From: Pictodentalium vernedei
Taxonomy: Eukaryota > Mollusca > Scaphopoda > Dentaliida > Dentaliidae
DNA: 64,000 nt
Direction: 5' to 3'
Assembly: GCA_031216915.1 (NCBI GenBank)
Contig: CM062294.1
Coordinates: forward strand, 395,551,217 to 395,615,216
The translations under genes were made by a program, and so were the position numbers. How positions within the stretch are numbered: position 1 is the first letter of the stretch; every line of letters starts with the position of its first letter. The notes below the pieces were generated by a model, which worked only from the letters and a program-made list of their open reading frames with translations, searched no databases and was not told the DNA's origin. Positions 11,995 to 23,800 of this stretch are shown one piece after another.

Positions 11995-12378
11995 TTATAT
12001 TACACCATCGCGAGTTCTCTTCAATCCAGATCCATTCATCATTTTTGCTAAATCTTGTATGGGTACCACAGCATCCTTAAAATCTTTCCAACCTTTCGGT
12101 GATCACTCTAACGTAGCTTGCTTTGCTGGTGAACTGATCAACTTATCAATCAATGCGTCAGCTGCCCTCTTGCCATCCGCCAAAGCGATCCTAACACTAG
12201 CGTTTGAAGCGGCTTTCTTACCAGCATCCAAAGCCGTCTTCTTACCGACCTCTAATGCAGTTGATGCGAGTTTTCTACCTGCATTGCTCATGAATGCTCG
12301 CATTATAGAATCAACGATGCCAAAACCGCCTTGAAGGTGAGTTCTGACATATCCCCTGTTCTGACGTATCAGCAACAT
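11995..12378 (-). pseudogene. Small basic virion-type protein with one internal TGA
   Basis: From the ATG at 12,378 the frame runs 91 codons to a TGA at about 12,103. The same frame then stays open with protein-like sequence (SPKGWKDFKDAV) to a TAA at 11,995. An N-terminal GGFGIVDSIMRAF is followed by an Ala/Lys/Gly-rich amphipathic stretch. Composition and position resemble the 136-residue protein of Polinton B at 33,377-33,787. A pVI/pX-like capsid-interior or membrane-active role is inferred. Confidence 0.5.
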
Positions 12379-12517
12379 ATTTTTATTTTATAATATATAT
12401 TTTTGTTTTTTTTCGCTCGTAAATCGTTTGTTGTTTAAATACTTTTATTATTTATAGTATAGATTTACTGTTTTTTATTTATCTATTTTTGTTAGTTCTC
12501 TCTACTTATTATATATA

Positions 12518-13417
12518 TCAATCCTTCAGTTCATTCATCAACCTTTTATAATCTCGTCTATTCAAGACCTTCTGCCTCAACAATTCGCCGCATATGCTCA
12601 CTATCTCATTATCTAATCCAGTATTACCAACGCGCCGACTAGCCCTCAACAATTTCAATCTCTCAGACAGAGCATCAGAATCGCTTGGAAGAAAAGTGGT
12701 TCTCACTCCTTTTCCAGTCACCGATTCGATGAATTTCTTATTCATATCCCATATGGGTTTCACCACTTGTAACCTCTGTTGGCCTTGAGTCTTGTCTCTC
12801 TGGCATTGCTATTCCTCTTCATGGCGTGGGTTTGAACCAGAATATCACCGTATTTGTCGAAATCTTGATCCGTGTAATCTCCAGGCTTATCAAAAAGGAG
12901 CAATTTGCGCAGTCCAGGAGTTAATTCATACTTATTCGAACCGACGATTAAATTCTGATCATCCTCTCGCACTTCAGTGTCGCCCACGAAAGCCCTATGG
13001 TTCGAATCCCTGTAAATTCCATACAACAGATCTCTCTTACCACCATCGTCGGACAATGCGACGCTATCAGTGGTGATAGTCGACGCTGCATCATCGCTCT
13101 CGCTCACATCGGTTTCGATTCTCATGGGAACGTAATCCAGTGGTGATCTTTGATAGGAAAACTCCCTTGTAAAACTATCAGGCAATGAACTCATTCTCAA
13201 AGAACTCTCTTTTATAGGCCTCAGTTCTTCAACGATCTCCTTCTTGCTTCGTTCCTTAACCTCTGTCACGGGTTTGAATAGTTTTGGTTGTTTCTCATCT
13301 TAATTCCATCTCTCCCAATCGTCTACTTCTATCGGCTGATTGAATACTCTTCTTGACACGTTCATATTCGTCAAGAAGTTCGTCTCTTCACTTGGAATCT
13401 TTGATGTGTAGAAACAT
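12518..13417 (-). pseudogene. DUF8207-like Polinton protein, broken
   Basis: The ATG at 13,417 begins MFLHIKDSK then TGA. RDELLDEYERVKK follows in frame, then another TGA, a shift, and the long piece 13,269-12,760. That piece contains the LTPGLRKLLLFDKPGDYTDQ motif that I associate with DUF8207 proteins of invertebrate mobile elements. After GYKW at 12,760 a second small shift leads into 12,766-12,518 (KPIWDMNKKFIESVTGKG). Together they suggest one protein of about 290 residues with two TGA stops and two indels. The Polinton B protein at 35,838-36,452 has a comparable architecture. Function is unknown. Confidence 0.6.
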
Positions 13418-13589
13418 TTTTGTTCTCTCGATTAATAATATTTCCTTTTTTAGAGTGTAGTAACGTCGATTATTTTATTATTCTCAAAATTAAATGTAGT
13501 TATTTTTATGTTTTTAAGTAAATAAAATCTTCTGTCTTTAATATATATAACTAAAACCAGTTGAGGGAAAAACATTTTACAAATGAAAT

Positions 13590-14340
13590 CTCGATAAATG
13601 CATTGCCCTCAAACGTGTTAAATCGCATCAGCGGTTATTCTCTCGCCATAGAGAAAACCTGAATAGTTAAAATCTTAAATAACATCCCTTTGAAACGTGT
13701 TAAAATCAGAAAGAAATTACTTAATCATTTGAAAACCGGTTCATTTTCATTCGTAAAATGGTTTAAAACAGATTTTTCACATCGTCAAAAGAGCAAAAAT
13801 GCCATTTGAAGTAACAATGTAGTTTCCAATTAAAACATAACCTCACTCTTTGAGTCATTCTAAAATAAAAACCATTTGATAAAAAATGCATTGCCCTCAA
13901 ACGTGTTAAAGATCACATCACCGATTATTCTCTAGCCATGGGAGAGAACTCTAATACATGTAGGTAAAATCTTAAAATATCATCCTTCTCAAAACATGTT
14001 AAATCAGAAAGAATTACTTAATCCTTTGAAACCGGTTCATTTTCATTCATAAAAAATAGTTTAAAACAGAATTTTCACATCGTCAAAAAATACTGTTTGA
14101 AGTAACGACATAGTTTCCATTGGAAAAAAAACATAACCCCAGGCTCTTCAAACCTGTTATATCACTTGAGCAGTTATTATAGAAAACATGAATAATTAAA
14201 ATCTCAAATAAAACATGTTAGTAAATGTAGCGCTTTCAAAATAACATCAATTAATCTTTTGAACTGTTTCCGCTTTCATCCATAGAATAGTTTTCAGTTA
14301 AACGATTTAAGTGGACATTGACTTATTGAATGAAAACCTG
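13590..14340. repeat. Diverged tandem repeats, about 250-290-bp unit, three copies
   Basis: TGCATTGCCCTCAAACGTGTTAA at about 13,598 recurs at about 13,890, with a weaker third version near 14,140. Each is followed by GGTTATTCTC, AATCTTAAATAACATC, CTTTGAAACCGGTTCATTTTC and AGTAACRATGTAGTTTCCA words. Divergence is substantial, so the array is old. No gene is visible. Confidence 0.75.
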
Positions 14341-14440
14341 TAATACATTCAAGCTTGACAAATGGAGTTCTTCCGACGTTTGCGGTAAGTTTATACAGTA
14401 AAGATCACTTTGAAATGCGACCTGCTCGTCAGCCTGATAA

Positions 14441-14612
14441 AACAAACTGATGATTGTAGCACGCAGGAGACTCTATTTATACTCTCGGCACAAAGAGCGT
14501 TTACAATACGTTTTGCAATACATTTGCAGTACGTTTGCAATACGTTTACAAAACGTTCTCTGCGTGGAGAGTATAAATAGAGCCTCCTGCGTGCTACAAT
14601 CATCAGTCTGTT
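14441..14612. promoter_or_regulatory. Mirror-symmetric divergent TATA/initiator pair
   Basis: 46-bp arms at 14,441-14,486 and 14,567-14,612 are nearly perfect inverted copies. Each arm contains TATAAATA (minus strand at 14,481-14,474, plus strand at 14,572-14,579) and a TCAGT initiator-like word 33 bp downstream (A at 14,448 and 14,605). Both point outward. The 80-bp core has repeated ACGTTTKCAATACG words. This is a bidirectional core-promoter arrangement by sequence; activity is untested. Confidence 0.55.
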
Positions 14613-14622
14613 TTTCAGCGAA

Positions 14623-14754
14623 ATGCAAGCGCCAGCCCAATCACAACAAAGTGACTCAGTAGAAATGAAAGAAAACTCGACAAAACCGATCTATTACGAT
14701 TCAACTCACAAAACTCATGAGGATTTGACGTTTTTCGTCAGTTCCCTCCATTGA
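14623..14754 (+). CDS. Small hypothetical frame downstream of TATA/initiator
   Basis: An ATG 18 nt after the putative plus-strand initiator opens 43 codons (start MQAPAQSQQSDSVEMKENST) ending at TGA 14,752-14,754. It is hydrophilic, with no recognised domain and no signal peptide. Only the promoter geometry supports it. The downstream stretch 14,750-15,100 has imperfect internal repeats (CCTGTCGAGTTTGGAAAATC-like) and no convincing gene. Confidence 0.25.
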   Translation: MQAPAQSQQSDSVEMKENSTKPIYYDSTHKTHEDLTFFVSSLH

Positions 14755-15100
14755 TTTCCTCGGCGATCGATCGCACCACCGCGATGGCAAACGTGGAGAG
14801 ACGATTTCCATCGGTTCTAATTTTCCAAACTCAAGGGTTTTTTCCTGTCGAGTTTGGAAAATCCTACGATGGGTATCTTCACTTTACACCCACTTTACAC
14901 TGTTGGCGAACGTCGAGAAAAGGTTTTGAGATCAATTTTTCCTGTCGTAGAATCCTCAATCGTTTTTACCGATCGGATCGCACCCTCCACCGTCTGAAAC
15001 GCGATCGCGAACGTCGGTGTCCTAGAAGACGCAAAATATATTTTTATGCTGTCCCAGAACCCTCAAAGCGTTTTTTTGTCGGCGTTCACCAACGATAGAT

Positions 15101-16215
15101 TAAAGGTCTAATCCGCGATGGGAACGTCGAGAAGATTTCTTTAGGTTGACGTTTCTTCGAATTTCGCATGTCCAGCTTTCTGTCCGGTAGGGGAGTTAAC
15201 TCGAAATACTGGAGTGAACGAATGCAGAAAACATCAACGAGCGAGGGAACTTACCGAATGGTTTGTGATTGCCGTAAAAACAATCAGATGTACAAGCGGA
15301 TCTTCATTATTACTTAGATCATATATGACAATATTAGTAACACCTTAGCCCGTCTCTAATCTGTAGCTGTTAATAGAAGATCTGGTTAAAATATTTTATC
15401 CATTGTTCTTCAAGGCTTCATGTCTTAGTATTATAATTACTTGGATTAATCCATTGCAAGTGTAAAGAAAGATAGCATAAGAGAAATCCAGTGTAATTTT
15501 CTGAACTGTGATTGTATTCTTTATCATCACCTTAATAAAAATATACTCAACGGGAGATTTTTAACCTTTCTTTATGACAATAAGGAGAAATTTAATTCAT
15601 TTTTTAAAACTAATCCTAGCAGTAGTGTTCTTTGATAGAGATTTCTTTCTTTCCTTTCATATTTATTTCAATTGTACTTCAAGAAAAAAAATCACCTATG
15701 CTCACGTGCCTTTAATTTCAGATTCATTATACATAAGAGAAGCAGAAATGACGAGTTAAAAAAAAAAATTAAAAATTATGAAAATAATAATCACCTTAAT
15801 GTAAAATTGTGAACAAAAATCACATAGCACATGAATATTCCACTTTATCCGAAGTAAAGAGAAATACTCTGCCTCTTAAAAGACGAGTCTCAGTTCACGC
15901 GTAATCTGACGCTCACTTGAAATATTCTGAAAAATGCTCTTTTTCAGCCAAAAAAGGAAGCAAAAACAAAATATCGTACACTCATTATATTTATATTACT
16001 GTTTTCTGTATTTATTGCAGATTACTAAAATAACGCGTAAAAATTTCACCTAACATATTCAAAGGTGAAAAAAACACACTTGGGGTCGGCTTTTTTCGTA
16101 AAATTTACTAAGGTTCTACACGATGTTCAGGACCAATTTTCAAATTAAAAATGAAGCAAAAAATAATTGCGCTATAATCAACATAAACATATTACATTAA
16201 ACTAGAATAATGTAA
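15101..16215. other. No gene recognised
   Basis: AT-rich DNA with short frames only. I see no repeat shared with other parts of the window and no protein family. Confidence 0.5.
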
Positions 16216-16482
16216 CTAAATGGAAATAACGCGTAAAACATTGTCTTTCAACAGGTTATTTGTGTAATTAATGTTTACAATATTTTGTCCATCGGCATCA
16301 GTGTTAAGATTTAGACCCACTTTTTCCTCGAAAGTGACGCATGCGCAGTAGACACCGGACCGAAAGCTGGGTATGGTACATTTCTCCCTTCCGAGCGATA
16401 TGTCGAATTCGCACTTGTTCGCCAACGGCTGTTTGAACAGTCTAAAATACGATAACTGCGTTTGCGGCTTCTGGGACATCAT
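16216..16482 (-). CDS. Unrecognised 88-codon open frame
   Basis: From ATG 16,482 (MMSQKPQTQLSYFRLFKQPL) the frame is open to 16,216 and has balanced composition with four cysteines. It could be an exon or a chance frame. No domain is recognised and no neighbouring coding exon is obvious. Confidence 0.2.
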   Translation of the reverse strand: MMSQKPQTQLSYFRLFKQPLANKCEFDISLGREKCTIPSFRSGVYCACVTFEEKVGLNLNTDADGQNIVNINYTNNLLKDNVLRVISI

Positions 16483-16639
16483 GTACAAACAACGTTTTTG
16501 ACACTTTGTACACGTTTTAACACTGAATCCCTATGGGGGTACACGTACATGTACGTGTACGTGTACAGTTTAAAGTGTCCTTGAAGCCCCATTTATACCC
16601 TACTGAGTTTTTTAAGCCTTGGATGCGTTTAAAGGCAGA

Positions 16640-16900
16640 AAGGCTGGAAACCATTGGTAAGCTGGGGACGCGGTGCCGTTGTGGTGACAGGTCCTCGTTA
16701 GATCACCGAAGTTGAACAACGTCGAGCCCTTGGATGGGTGACCGCCTGAGCGATCGATTCGGACTCCTGCGTTGTGTCCTTGGGTAAGGCACTTACCCCC
16801 GATTGTCCACATGGGGGCACGATGACGTCGTGTACTAAGGCGTACTGCACGTCGATGGTACGTATGTCTTCAACCACTTTAACCCTGCCTGTACTGCAGT
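16640..16900 (+). repeat. 5S rRNA-derived SINE
   Basis: GTTAGATCACCGAAGTTGAA, then CAACGTCGAGC and TTGGATGGGTGACCGCCTGA, match the internal promoter half of 5S rRNA (A box, intermediate element and C box region), so this is a SINE3-type head. A body with a GTGTCCTTGGGTAAGGCAC word and a tail (GTACTAAGGCGTACTGCACG, CTTCAACCACTTTAACCCTGC) follows. Tail-only or body-tail copies lie near 2,667, 27,840 and 46,262. It would be transcribed by RNA polymerase III and mobilised by a LINE. Confidence 0.8.
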
Positions 16901-18296
16901 GCAGAGTTCCGATGTTGTGGAGCTAGTAGCTGCTCGTCGTAGCTCGATGGTTCTCTCCGGCTACTTCGTCTTCCTCCACCGGTAAAACTGTCACGGTCAT
17001 GATTAGCCATTGTGCGTACTGTAAGTGTATGACATAAAACACCAAAAAATAAATAATACTGGTAAGCTGCCAGAATAAATACGCTGTAGTACAGTGGGAC
17101 GTCTGGGATTATCCGGGTTCTTGTGGGTTGAAAGAGACATTGTTTGTGTTCACAAAATATATCCAGCGAACAGGATTTTGACATTATAAAGATTTTTTGC
17201 AGAGCATACAGCGCTCTCGTGCTCCAATTTCAAACCAGGCGGCATAAAAGGTGAGGGCGATCACCCACCTCAAAACGTTTTGTTTAGTGGTGTTCAGTGT
17301 CACTTTCGGCATCCATGGCTATATCATGACCGTAACAATTGTATAAAGTCAAGTTAACACAATCAGTTCAATTATATTGCTCAGTAAGACGACCCTGCAT
17401 GGTTTCCGGGTCTTATATTGTACTAGTAATGCAGAACTTGTTTATCGGTCAAGGTGATAGCTAAAAGTTGCGATTTTGTTGTATAAAAGTATAAATATTT
17501 TCGATAATATTTCTGCCTGGGTTAAATGTAAAGCGCAAAGATAGGTATGTGACGGGCCCTGAAAACAGATTTGTCAAACTCTGCTAATTAGGCATGAAAT
17601 TTAATGTCCATCATGGCGCACGTGTTGAACGCCATATGGGCTTCTGATAACCGATCAACAGTAAGAGAGACAATATTATCTTCTGTAATAATTATCTGGG
17701 TAATTAAAGCCAGTTAAAATCTAATTGTAGAATACAGTGCATCACAAATGTTCTGGACACACACCCATTTTACGCATCTATCCTGTCGCCGAAATGTCAA
17801 AAGATACCAAAATGCGAGTCTTTCAAAGGAACTTTAAAGCGAGTGTTAAATTAAGATAGATCTGAGCGGCCAAGTTCAAGAGAAGCGATTAACTGAGAAT
17901 AAATGTTCTGGCTATCTAAATAAAAATCGGGGGATTTGTCGAAAAATTCATTCCAGCCAATTCCAGTCGGAAGGTGTGTGAGGCTGTGGGTCGTTGCGAG
18001 TAGATGGGGAGGTCCCATGCTACAGGTTAGAGAAGGTGCGCATCGGTGCGAAAGTAAAGGCACGTTGTGATGTGTGTATGGGGTGGTGGGGGTGGGGGGG
18101 AGGCACAGAGCTCATATTTAGAATAGGAGTAGTCGCGGGCCAAGTCGGTGGCCATATATGAGAATAGGACCAGGAACAGAAAGTACGAGCTCAGGGAGCT
18201 ACATGCATTTAGGTAAACGGCATTATAAAAGGAAAGACAAACATAGGCATTTGGCCTGACGGCACTCAGAGAAGATCCGCATTTAACCTTGACTGT
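16901..18296. other. No gene recognised
   Basis: Low-complexity and unique DNA including a G-rich GGTGGTGGGGGTGG run near 18,080. The frames at 16,879-17,184 and 17,851-18,063 have no features of real proteins. Confidence 0.5.
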
Positions 18297-19574
18297 CGAG
18301 GGTCATAGGCACCGAGATTGAAAATCCGCGTATAGTCGTAACTCTGTGAGGGTTGTAAGGGACCGATAGTAGTTTGTTAACGGTTGCAAGCCGTAGTGGC
18401 ATAGTCGCCAAAGAAATAAAAGCTGTAACGTTGAGGTCAAGAAACCGTATTAAGAGCTTGAGTAAGCGCTGGAATAGCTCGCGAGATAAGATAATTTTAG
18501 GCGGTTCGAGAATTGGTGATATTGAGAACACTTTGCAGAATATTTTTATGTAAGCTTTGTTAAGTGTATATCTGAAGGCGAAGAATAACTTAACCCCGTG
18601 AGCGCCAGGCAAGGCGCAAAGTGATCGTGAACTGTGGTAGACGCCGATTGAATTCTGACTGAACTGTGAGAACGCTGATAGAGTCACACAGGCAGAACAT
18701 TATATGTATTAAGCCCGACTGACGGTGAAGTTAACCCTGCGAGGAGGAAGCAACTAGAAGTGAACAGACACTTTGTATTTAACACAAACCGTGAGAAGAT
18801 GAAGAAGATGTGAGGTCGATCCAGCGGACACAGCTAGCTGTGGGAGACGTCGAGGGCCCTAAAGAATAAACTTTTATCCGCGTAATTTGTGTATTCTTAT
18901 GGATAATTTTGTGAGTAATTCGTGTCATATTATATTTCTTCGTACATGTAAATAAATAATCTTTTCAGTGAATTATCGTTGATCACCCTTTGGCGTTGTA
19001 AGCCACGGGCACCTCCAGGAATCCTAAGAGTCCCAAGCGGATAGGGCATTGATAAGGTGGCAAGGTTTACGTTCGAACTGGGGTTCAGATGACAGTCACT
19101 GGCTGTCGGCTGAGCACTAATAAGAACATAAATTTTCCTCCATCAATTTAACCCCTCTAATACTGCGACATTATCACAGAAATAAAGCACTGCGCCACTT
19201 TCTGGGTTTCTACGGGGAACTTCTCAAAAGGGGGTGTAGCTGGGTTTCTCAGGTTAGGTACTTAACTTGGGTTTTACAACGTAACCCTGATCACCGAAAG
19301 ACACCCGCTACTGCCACAGGTAAAAGCAATGAAAGTCATGACAGTTGTTGTCATGGTGGGAGTTCGGGAGACTTCCCCAGGAAATGTTTTGAAATTTTAA
19401 TGCCATGAGTAGTATGTCTCATTGCAGGATCTCATGTGACGTCATAGTCACGTGACGTAGTGGCGCCATATTGTGTTGTCATGGTAACCCGCGTGAGCGG
19501 CCATGTTGTGACGTCATCTCCATAGTGATACGTGGTGTGAGTGCGCATGCGCAACGTGTATTGTTAGGGTGATA
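18297..19574 (+). repeat. Tandem duplication copy 1, 1,278-bp unit
   Basis: From GAGGGTCATAGGCACCGAG to GTTAGGGTGATACG this unit is repeated almost without change at 19,575-20,852. It includes unique flank, the hexamer GCCATG and the first 168 bp of a Polinton-type terminal repeat (19,408 onward). A central part with CCCTAAAGAATAAACTTTTA, GTAAATAAATAATC and repeated polyadenylation-like words could be a solo LTR, but I cannot define ends. The 134-codon minus-strand frame inside appears in both copies simply because the DNA is duplicated. Confidence 0.9.
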
Positions 19575-20852
19575 CGAGGGTCATAGGCACCGAGATTGAA
19601 AATCCGCGTATAGTCGTAACTCTGTGAGGGTTGTAAGGGACCGATAGTAGTTTGTTAACGGTTGCAAGCCGTAGTGGCATAGTCGCCAAAGAAATAAAAG
19701 CTGTAACGTTGAGGTCAAGAAACCGTATTAAGAGCTTGAGTAAGCGCTGGAATAGCTCGCGAGATAAGATAATTTTAGGCGGTTCGAGAATTGGTGATAT
19801 TGAGAACACTTTGCAGAATATTTTTATGTAAGCTTTGTTAAGTGTATATCTGAAGGCGAAGAATAACTTAACCCCGTGAGCGCCAGGCAAGGCGCAAAGT
19901 GATCGTGAACTGTGGTAGACGCCGATTGAATTCTGACTGAACTGTGAGAACGCTGATAGAGTCACACAGGCAGAACATTATATGTATTAAGCCCGACTGA
20001 CGGTGAAGTTAACCCTGCGAGGAGGAAGCAACTAGAAGTGAACAGACACTTTGTATTTAACACAAACCGTGAGAAGATGAAGAAGATGTGAGGTCGATCC
20101 AGCGGACACAGCTAGCTGTGGGAGACGTCGAGGGCCCTAAAGAATAAACTTTTATCCGCGTAATTTGTGTATTCTTATGGATAATTTTGTGAGTAATTCG
20201 TGTCATATTATATTTCTTCGTACATGTAAATAAATAATCTTTTCAGTGAATTATCGTTGATCACCCTTTGGCGTTGTAAGCCACGGGCACCTCCAGGAAT
20301 CCTAAGAGTCCCAAGCGGATAGGGCATTGATAAGGTGGCAAGGTTTACGTTCGAACTGGGGTTCAGATGACAGTCACTGGCTGTCGGCTGAGCACTAATA
20401 AGAACATAAATTTTCCTCCATCAATTTAACCCCTCTAATACTGCGACATTATCACAGAAATAAAGCACTGCGCCACTTTCTGGGTTTCTACGGGGAACTT
20501 CTCAAAAGGGGGTGTAGCTGGGTTTCTCAGGTTAGGTACTTAACTTGGGTTTTACAACGTAACCCTGATCACCGAAAGACACCCGCTACTGCCACAGGTA
20601 AAAGCAATGAAAGTCATGACAGTTGTTGTCATGGTGGGAGTTCGGGAGACTTCCCCAGGAAATGTTTTGAAATTTTAATGCCATGAGTAGTATGTCTCAT
20701 TGCAGGATCTCATGTGACGTCATAGTCACGTGACGTAGTGGCGCCATATTGTGTTGTCATGGTAACCCGCGTGAGCGGCCATGTTGTGACGTCATCTCCA
20801 TAGTGATACGTGGTGTGAGTGCGCATGCGCAACGTGTATTGTTAGGGTGATA
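19575..20852 (+). repeat. Tandem duplication copy 2
   Basis: This is the same 1,278-bp unit as at 18,297-19,574. Here the terminal repeat continues into the complete palindromic element (20,686-25,176), so this copy is the one attached to the full element. The junctions share only ACG/CGAG, consistent with a microhomology or replication-slippage event. Confidence 0.9.
20680..20685. other. Target-site duplication GCCATG (left)
   Basis: GCCATG directly precedes the terminal AGTAGTATG of the element and is repeated after the opposite end at 25,177-25,182. Six base pairs is the length typical of Polinton/Maverick insertion. Confidence 0.85.
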
Positions 20853-23800
20853 CGTGTTTCCGTCGTCCATTTTGTATACTGGAGGCCGCCATCTTGGTTT
20901 CTATGGTAACACGTGATTGCTATGTTACCCAATTTTTCTGCAATAAGACGGGGTATGTTTTGAGGGTATGTTCGATTGTAGAAGAGTAAATCTAATTACC
21001 ACAAACAACACGACAAGTTTTACTATTTCGAATTCTTTCAGAACCCTATTTAGGATCGCAAAACTTTTGGCTAATAATAGTAGCACGTAGTGCTATAGTA
21101 CCAAGGGGGTACCAGGGGTGTGTTTCTTTGTACAGGAGTAATTTCCCGATTCGTAGAATTACCACAAACAACCCAACAACTTTTACTATTTCGATTTTTT
21201 TTCAGAATTCTCTGCTTCTATCTATATATGCAATAGTTTTCCTCTACCTGGCCATGTTCCTTTGTTTTGGAGTATACTCCAGTAGCGTAGAAGGGCCTGT
21301 CAACTGGAACAGTTTACCTTATTATTGCTATATTTAGCAATTTCTGGTCTATTCTTGTTAGTTCTGACCATATTCCGTGTACTCTTGTTGTTTCATTTAT
21401 CTAGATTATAACTAACCAATCAGATTGCTTCATCCCCCGTAATCTCTATGCAGAGTTATCTCCCCTTATTACAACGAAGTCGTATCCGATTTTCATCACC
21501 TCTATATCCAATGACCATATCCCATGGAATCCCATTTTTAGGAAACACCCGTGGCTATGGAATCCCTTTTTTGTCGTATGAGGCCATGAGGGCTATGTAA
21601 AAGCCCTCAATGAGTCCTCATTTATTATCCCTCATACCCTCATTTAATTTTGAGGTTATGAGGACCATGAAAAATCCCTCAATGAGGTATAATTTACTAC
21701 GACTCTTAGCCTCATTTCAGTATTTGAGGATACCTATGGCCTGGTATTGTATTATTCGAGGATACCTATCGAGGATACCTTTAGGAGAATCCCTTTTTGT
21801 CGTATGAGGCCATGAGGGCTATGTAAAAGCCCTCAATGAGTCCTCATTTATTATCCCTCATAGCCTCATTGAATTTTGAGGTTATGAGGACCATTAAAAA
21901 TACCTCATTGAGGGATTTTTAATACGACTCTTATCCTCATTTCAGAAAAAAAGGGATTCCACAAATGGGATTCCTAAAAAGGGATTCCGCAAATGGGATT
22001 CCTTCTGGAGAATCCCTTTTTTGTCGTATGAGGCCATGAGGGCTATGTAAAAGTCCTCAATGAGTCCTTATTTATTATCCCTCATAGCGTCATTGAATTT
22101 TGAGGTTATGATGACCATTAAAAATCCCTCATTGAGGGATTTTTAATACGACTCTTATCCTAATTTCAGAAAATGGGATTCCTAAAAAAGGGATTCCACA
22201 AATGGGATTCCAAAAAAGGGATTCCACAAATGGGATTCCGTTTCCATCTTGTCGCCAAAGCTCCAAGGCCACTACTGGCTATGGTATATCTGTCCTACCA
22301 TTAGCTTCTACAGCAGGCTTCTTCCATCGCGGCCTTGTACCAGTACTATTGACTAAACTACCATCCATTAATATTGACTTGTACCACTACTTCCTAGCTA
22401 TACCTTCGCCCAGGTCTTCAAAATGTTCCATCAATGTATACATATAAAGCATTCCGTAATTGGGATTCCTAGCCGAGTCCGTAAAATTTGGATTTCGTGA
22501 TTTGACATATACACTCGAGGGTATTCCCCTTCCCTGTTAGAAGAATTCAGTTCAACTGGGCGATAATACCTTCATTGGGATTATAGTTCAAAAATTCATT
22601 CAGTTAATATTCAGATCACCTTTCGTTATATTTTCATTGAGTTTAAAAATTCATTCAGTTCAAAGGGTGTTAATATTTATTTATATTATATATAGTTCAA
22701 CAGTTCATTCAAATAGCTCAAGGGGTTTTAATTACATAAAGTTCATTCAATTTTGTTCAATTCAAGAGGGTTAATACCTTCATTAGGGTTAGAGTTCATT
22801 CAGTTGAAAACTTTGTTATGGTCAATTCACTTCAATACCTTCATTGGGTCAGTTCTCTTCTATCTGTTCTGTTCACTTCGATCTTGGTTGTGTTGGATCT
22901 TTGTTCACTTTGTTATGTTGACTTTGATCTTGATTGTATTTGATCAGATCTGTTCAATCTGTCCAACTAGTTCGATCAATCCGACTAGTTTGACATTCTT
23001 TCACTTTGTTATGTTTAGGTCTTGGTTCTGTTGGATCTTCGTTCCGTACCTTTGTTATTTTGCAGTGGTTGGTTGTCTCTGTTTAGGTTCTTGTAGTCAT
23101 TGTTGAATTGGGTATTACCAGTCCCTTTCCATACCCTCGAGTGTATATGTCAAATCACGAAATCCAAGTTTTACGGACTCGGCTAGGAATCTCAATTACG
23201 GAATGCTTTATATGTATACACTGATGGAACATTTTGAAGGCCTGGGCGAAGGTATAGCTAGGAAGTTGTGGTACAAGTCAATATTAATGGATGGTAGTTT
23301 AGTCAATAGTACTGGTACAAGGCCGCAATGGAACAAGACTGCTGTAGAAGCTAATGGTAGGACAGATAGACTATAGCCAGTAGTGGCCTTGGAGCTTTGG
23401 CGACAAGATGGAAACGGAATCCCATTTGTGGAATCCCTTTTTGGAATCCCATTTGTGGAATCCCTTTTTAGAAATCCCATTTTCTGAAATGAGGATAAGA
23501 GTTGTATTAGCAATCCCTCAATGAGGGATTTTTAATGGTCCTCATAACCTCAAAATTCAATGAGGCTATGAGGGATAATAAATGAGGACTCATTGAGGGC
23601 TTTTACATAGCCCCCATGGCCTCATACGACAAAAAAGGGATTCTCCAGAAGGAATCCCATTTGCGGAATCCCTTTTTTAGGAATCCCATTTGTGGAATCC
23701 CTTTTTTCTGAAATGAGGATAAGAGTCGTATTAAAACTCCCTCAATGAGGGATTTTTAATGGTCCTCATATCCTCAAAATTCAATGAGGCTATGAGGGAT

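Noticed and set aside
12760-12766. Separate 82-codon gene starting at a GTG (12,766)
   Set aside because: No ATG; content continues the upstream DUF8207-like protein, so a frameshift within one gene is simpler.
8300-13420. TGA recoding (alternative genetic code) in Polinton A
   Set aside because: Frameshifts, a TAA, a TAG and a deletion in the same genes point to decay, and intact Polinton B genes use TGA as normal stop or not at all in frame.
14391-14662. Overlapping opposite 70-codon frames starting MIVARRRLYLYS
   Set aside because: The shared protein start is the translation of the inverted promoter-like arms; both frames begin at non-ATG or TATA-containing sequence.
18820-19000. Solo LTR in the duplicated unit
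   Set aside because: AATAAA-rich and LTR-like, but I could not define TG...CA ends or a target duplication.
18283-19965. Two near-identical 134/133-codon minus-strand frames
   Set aside because: They are present twice only because of the 1,278-bp tandem duplication; no domain, and an LTR-like non-coding context.
22753-23106. 117-codon plus-strand frame in the spacer of palindromic copy 1
   Set aside because: It translates repeated GTTCACTTYGATCTTGG words into a Phe/Cys/Trp-rich string; the equivalent spacers in the other copies have no matching frame.
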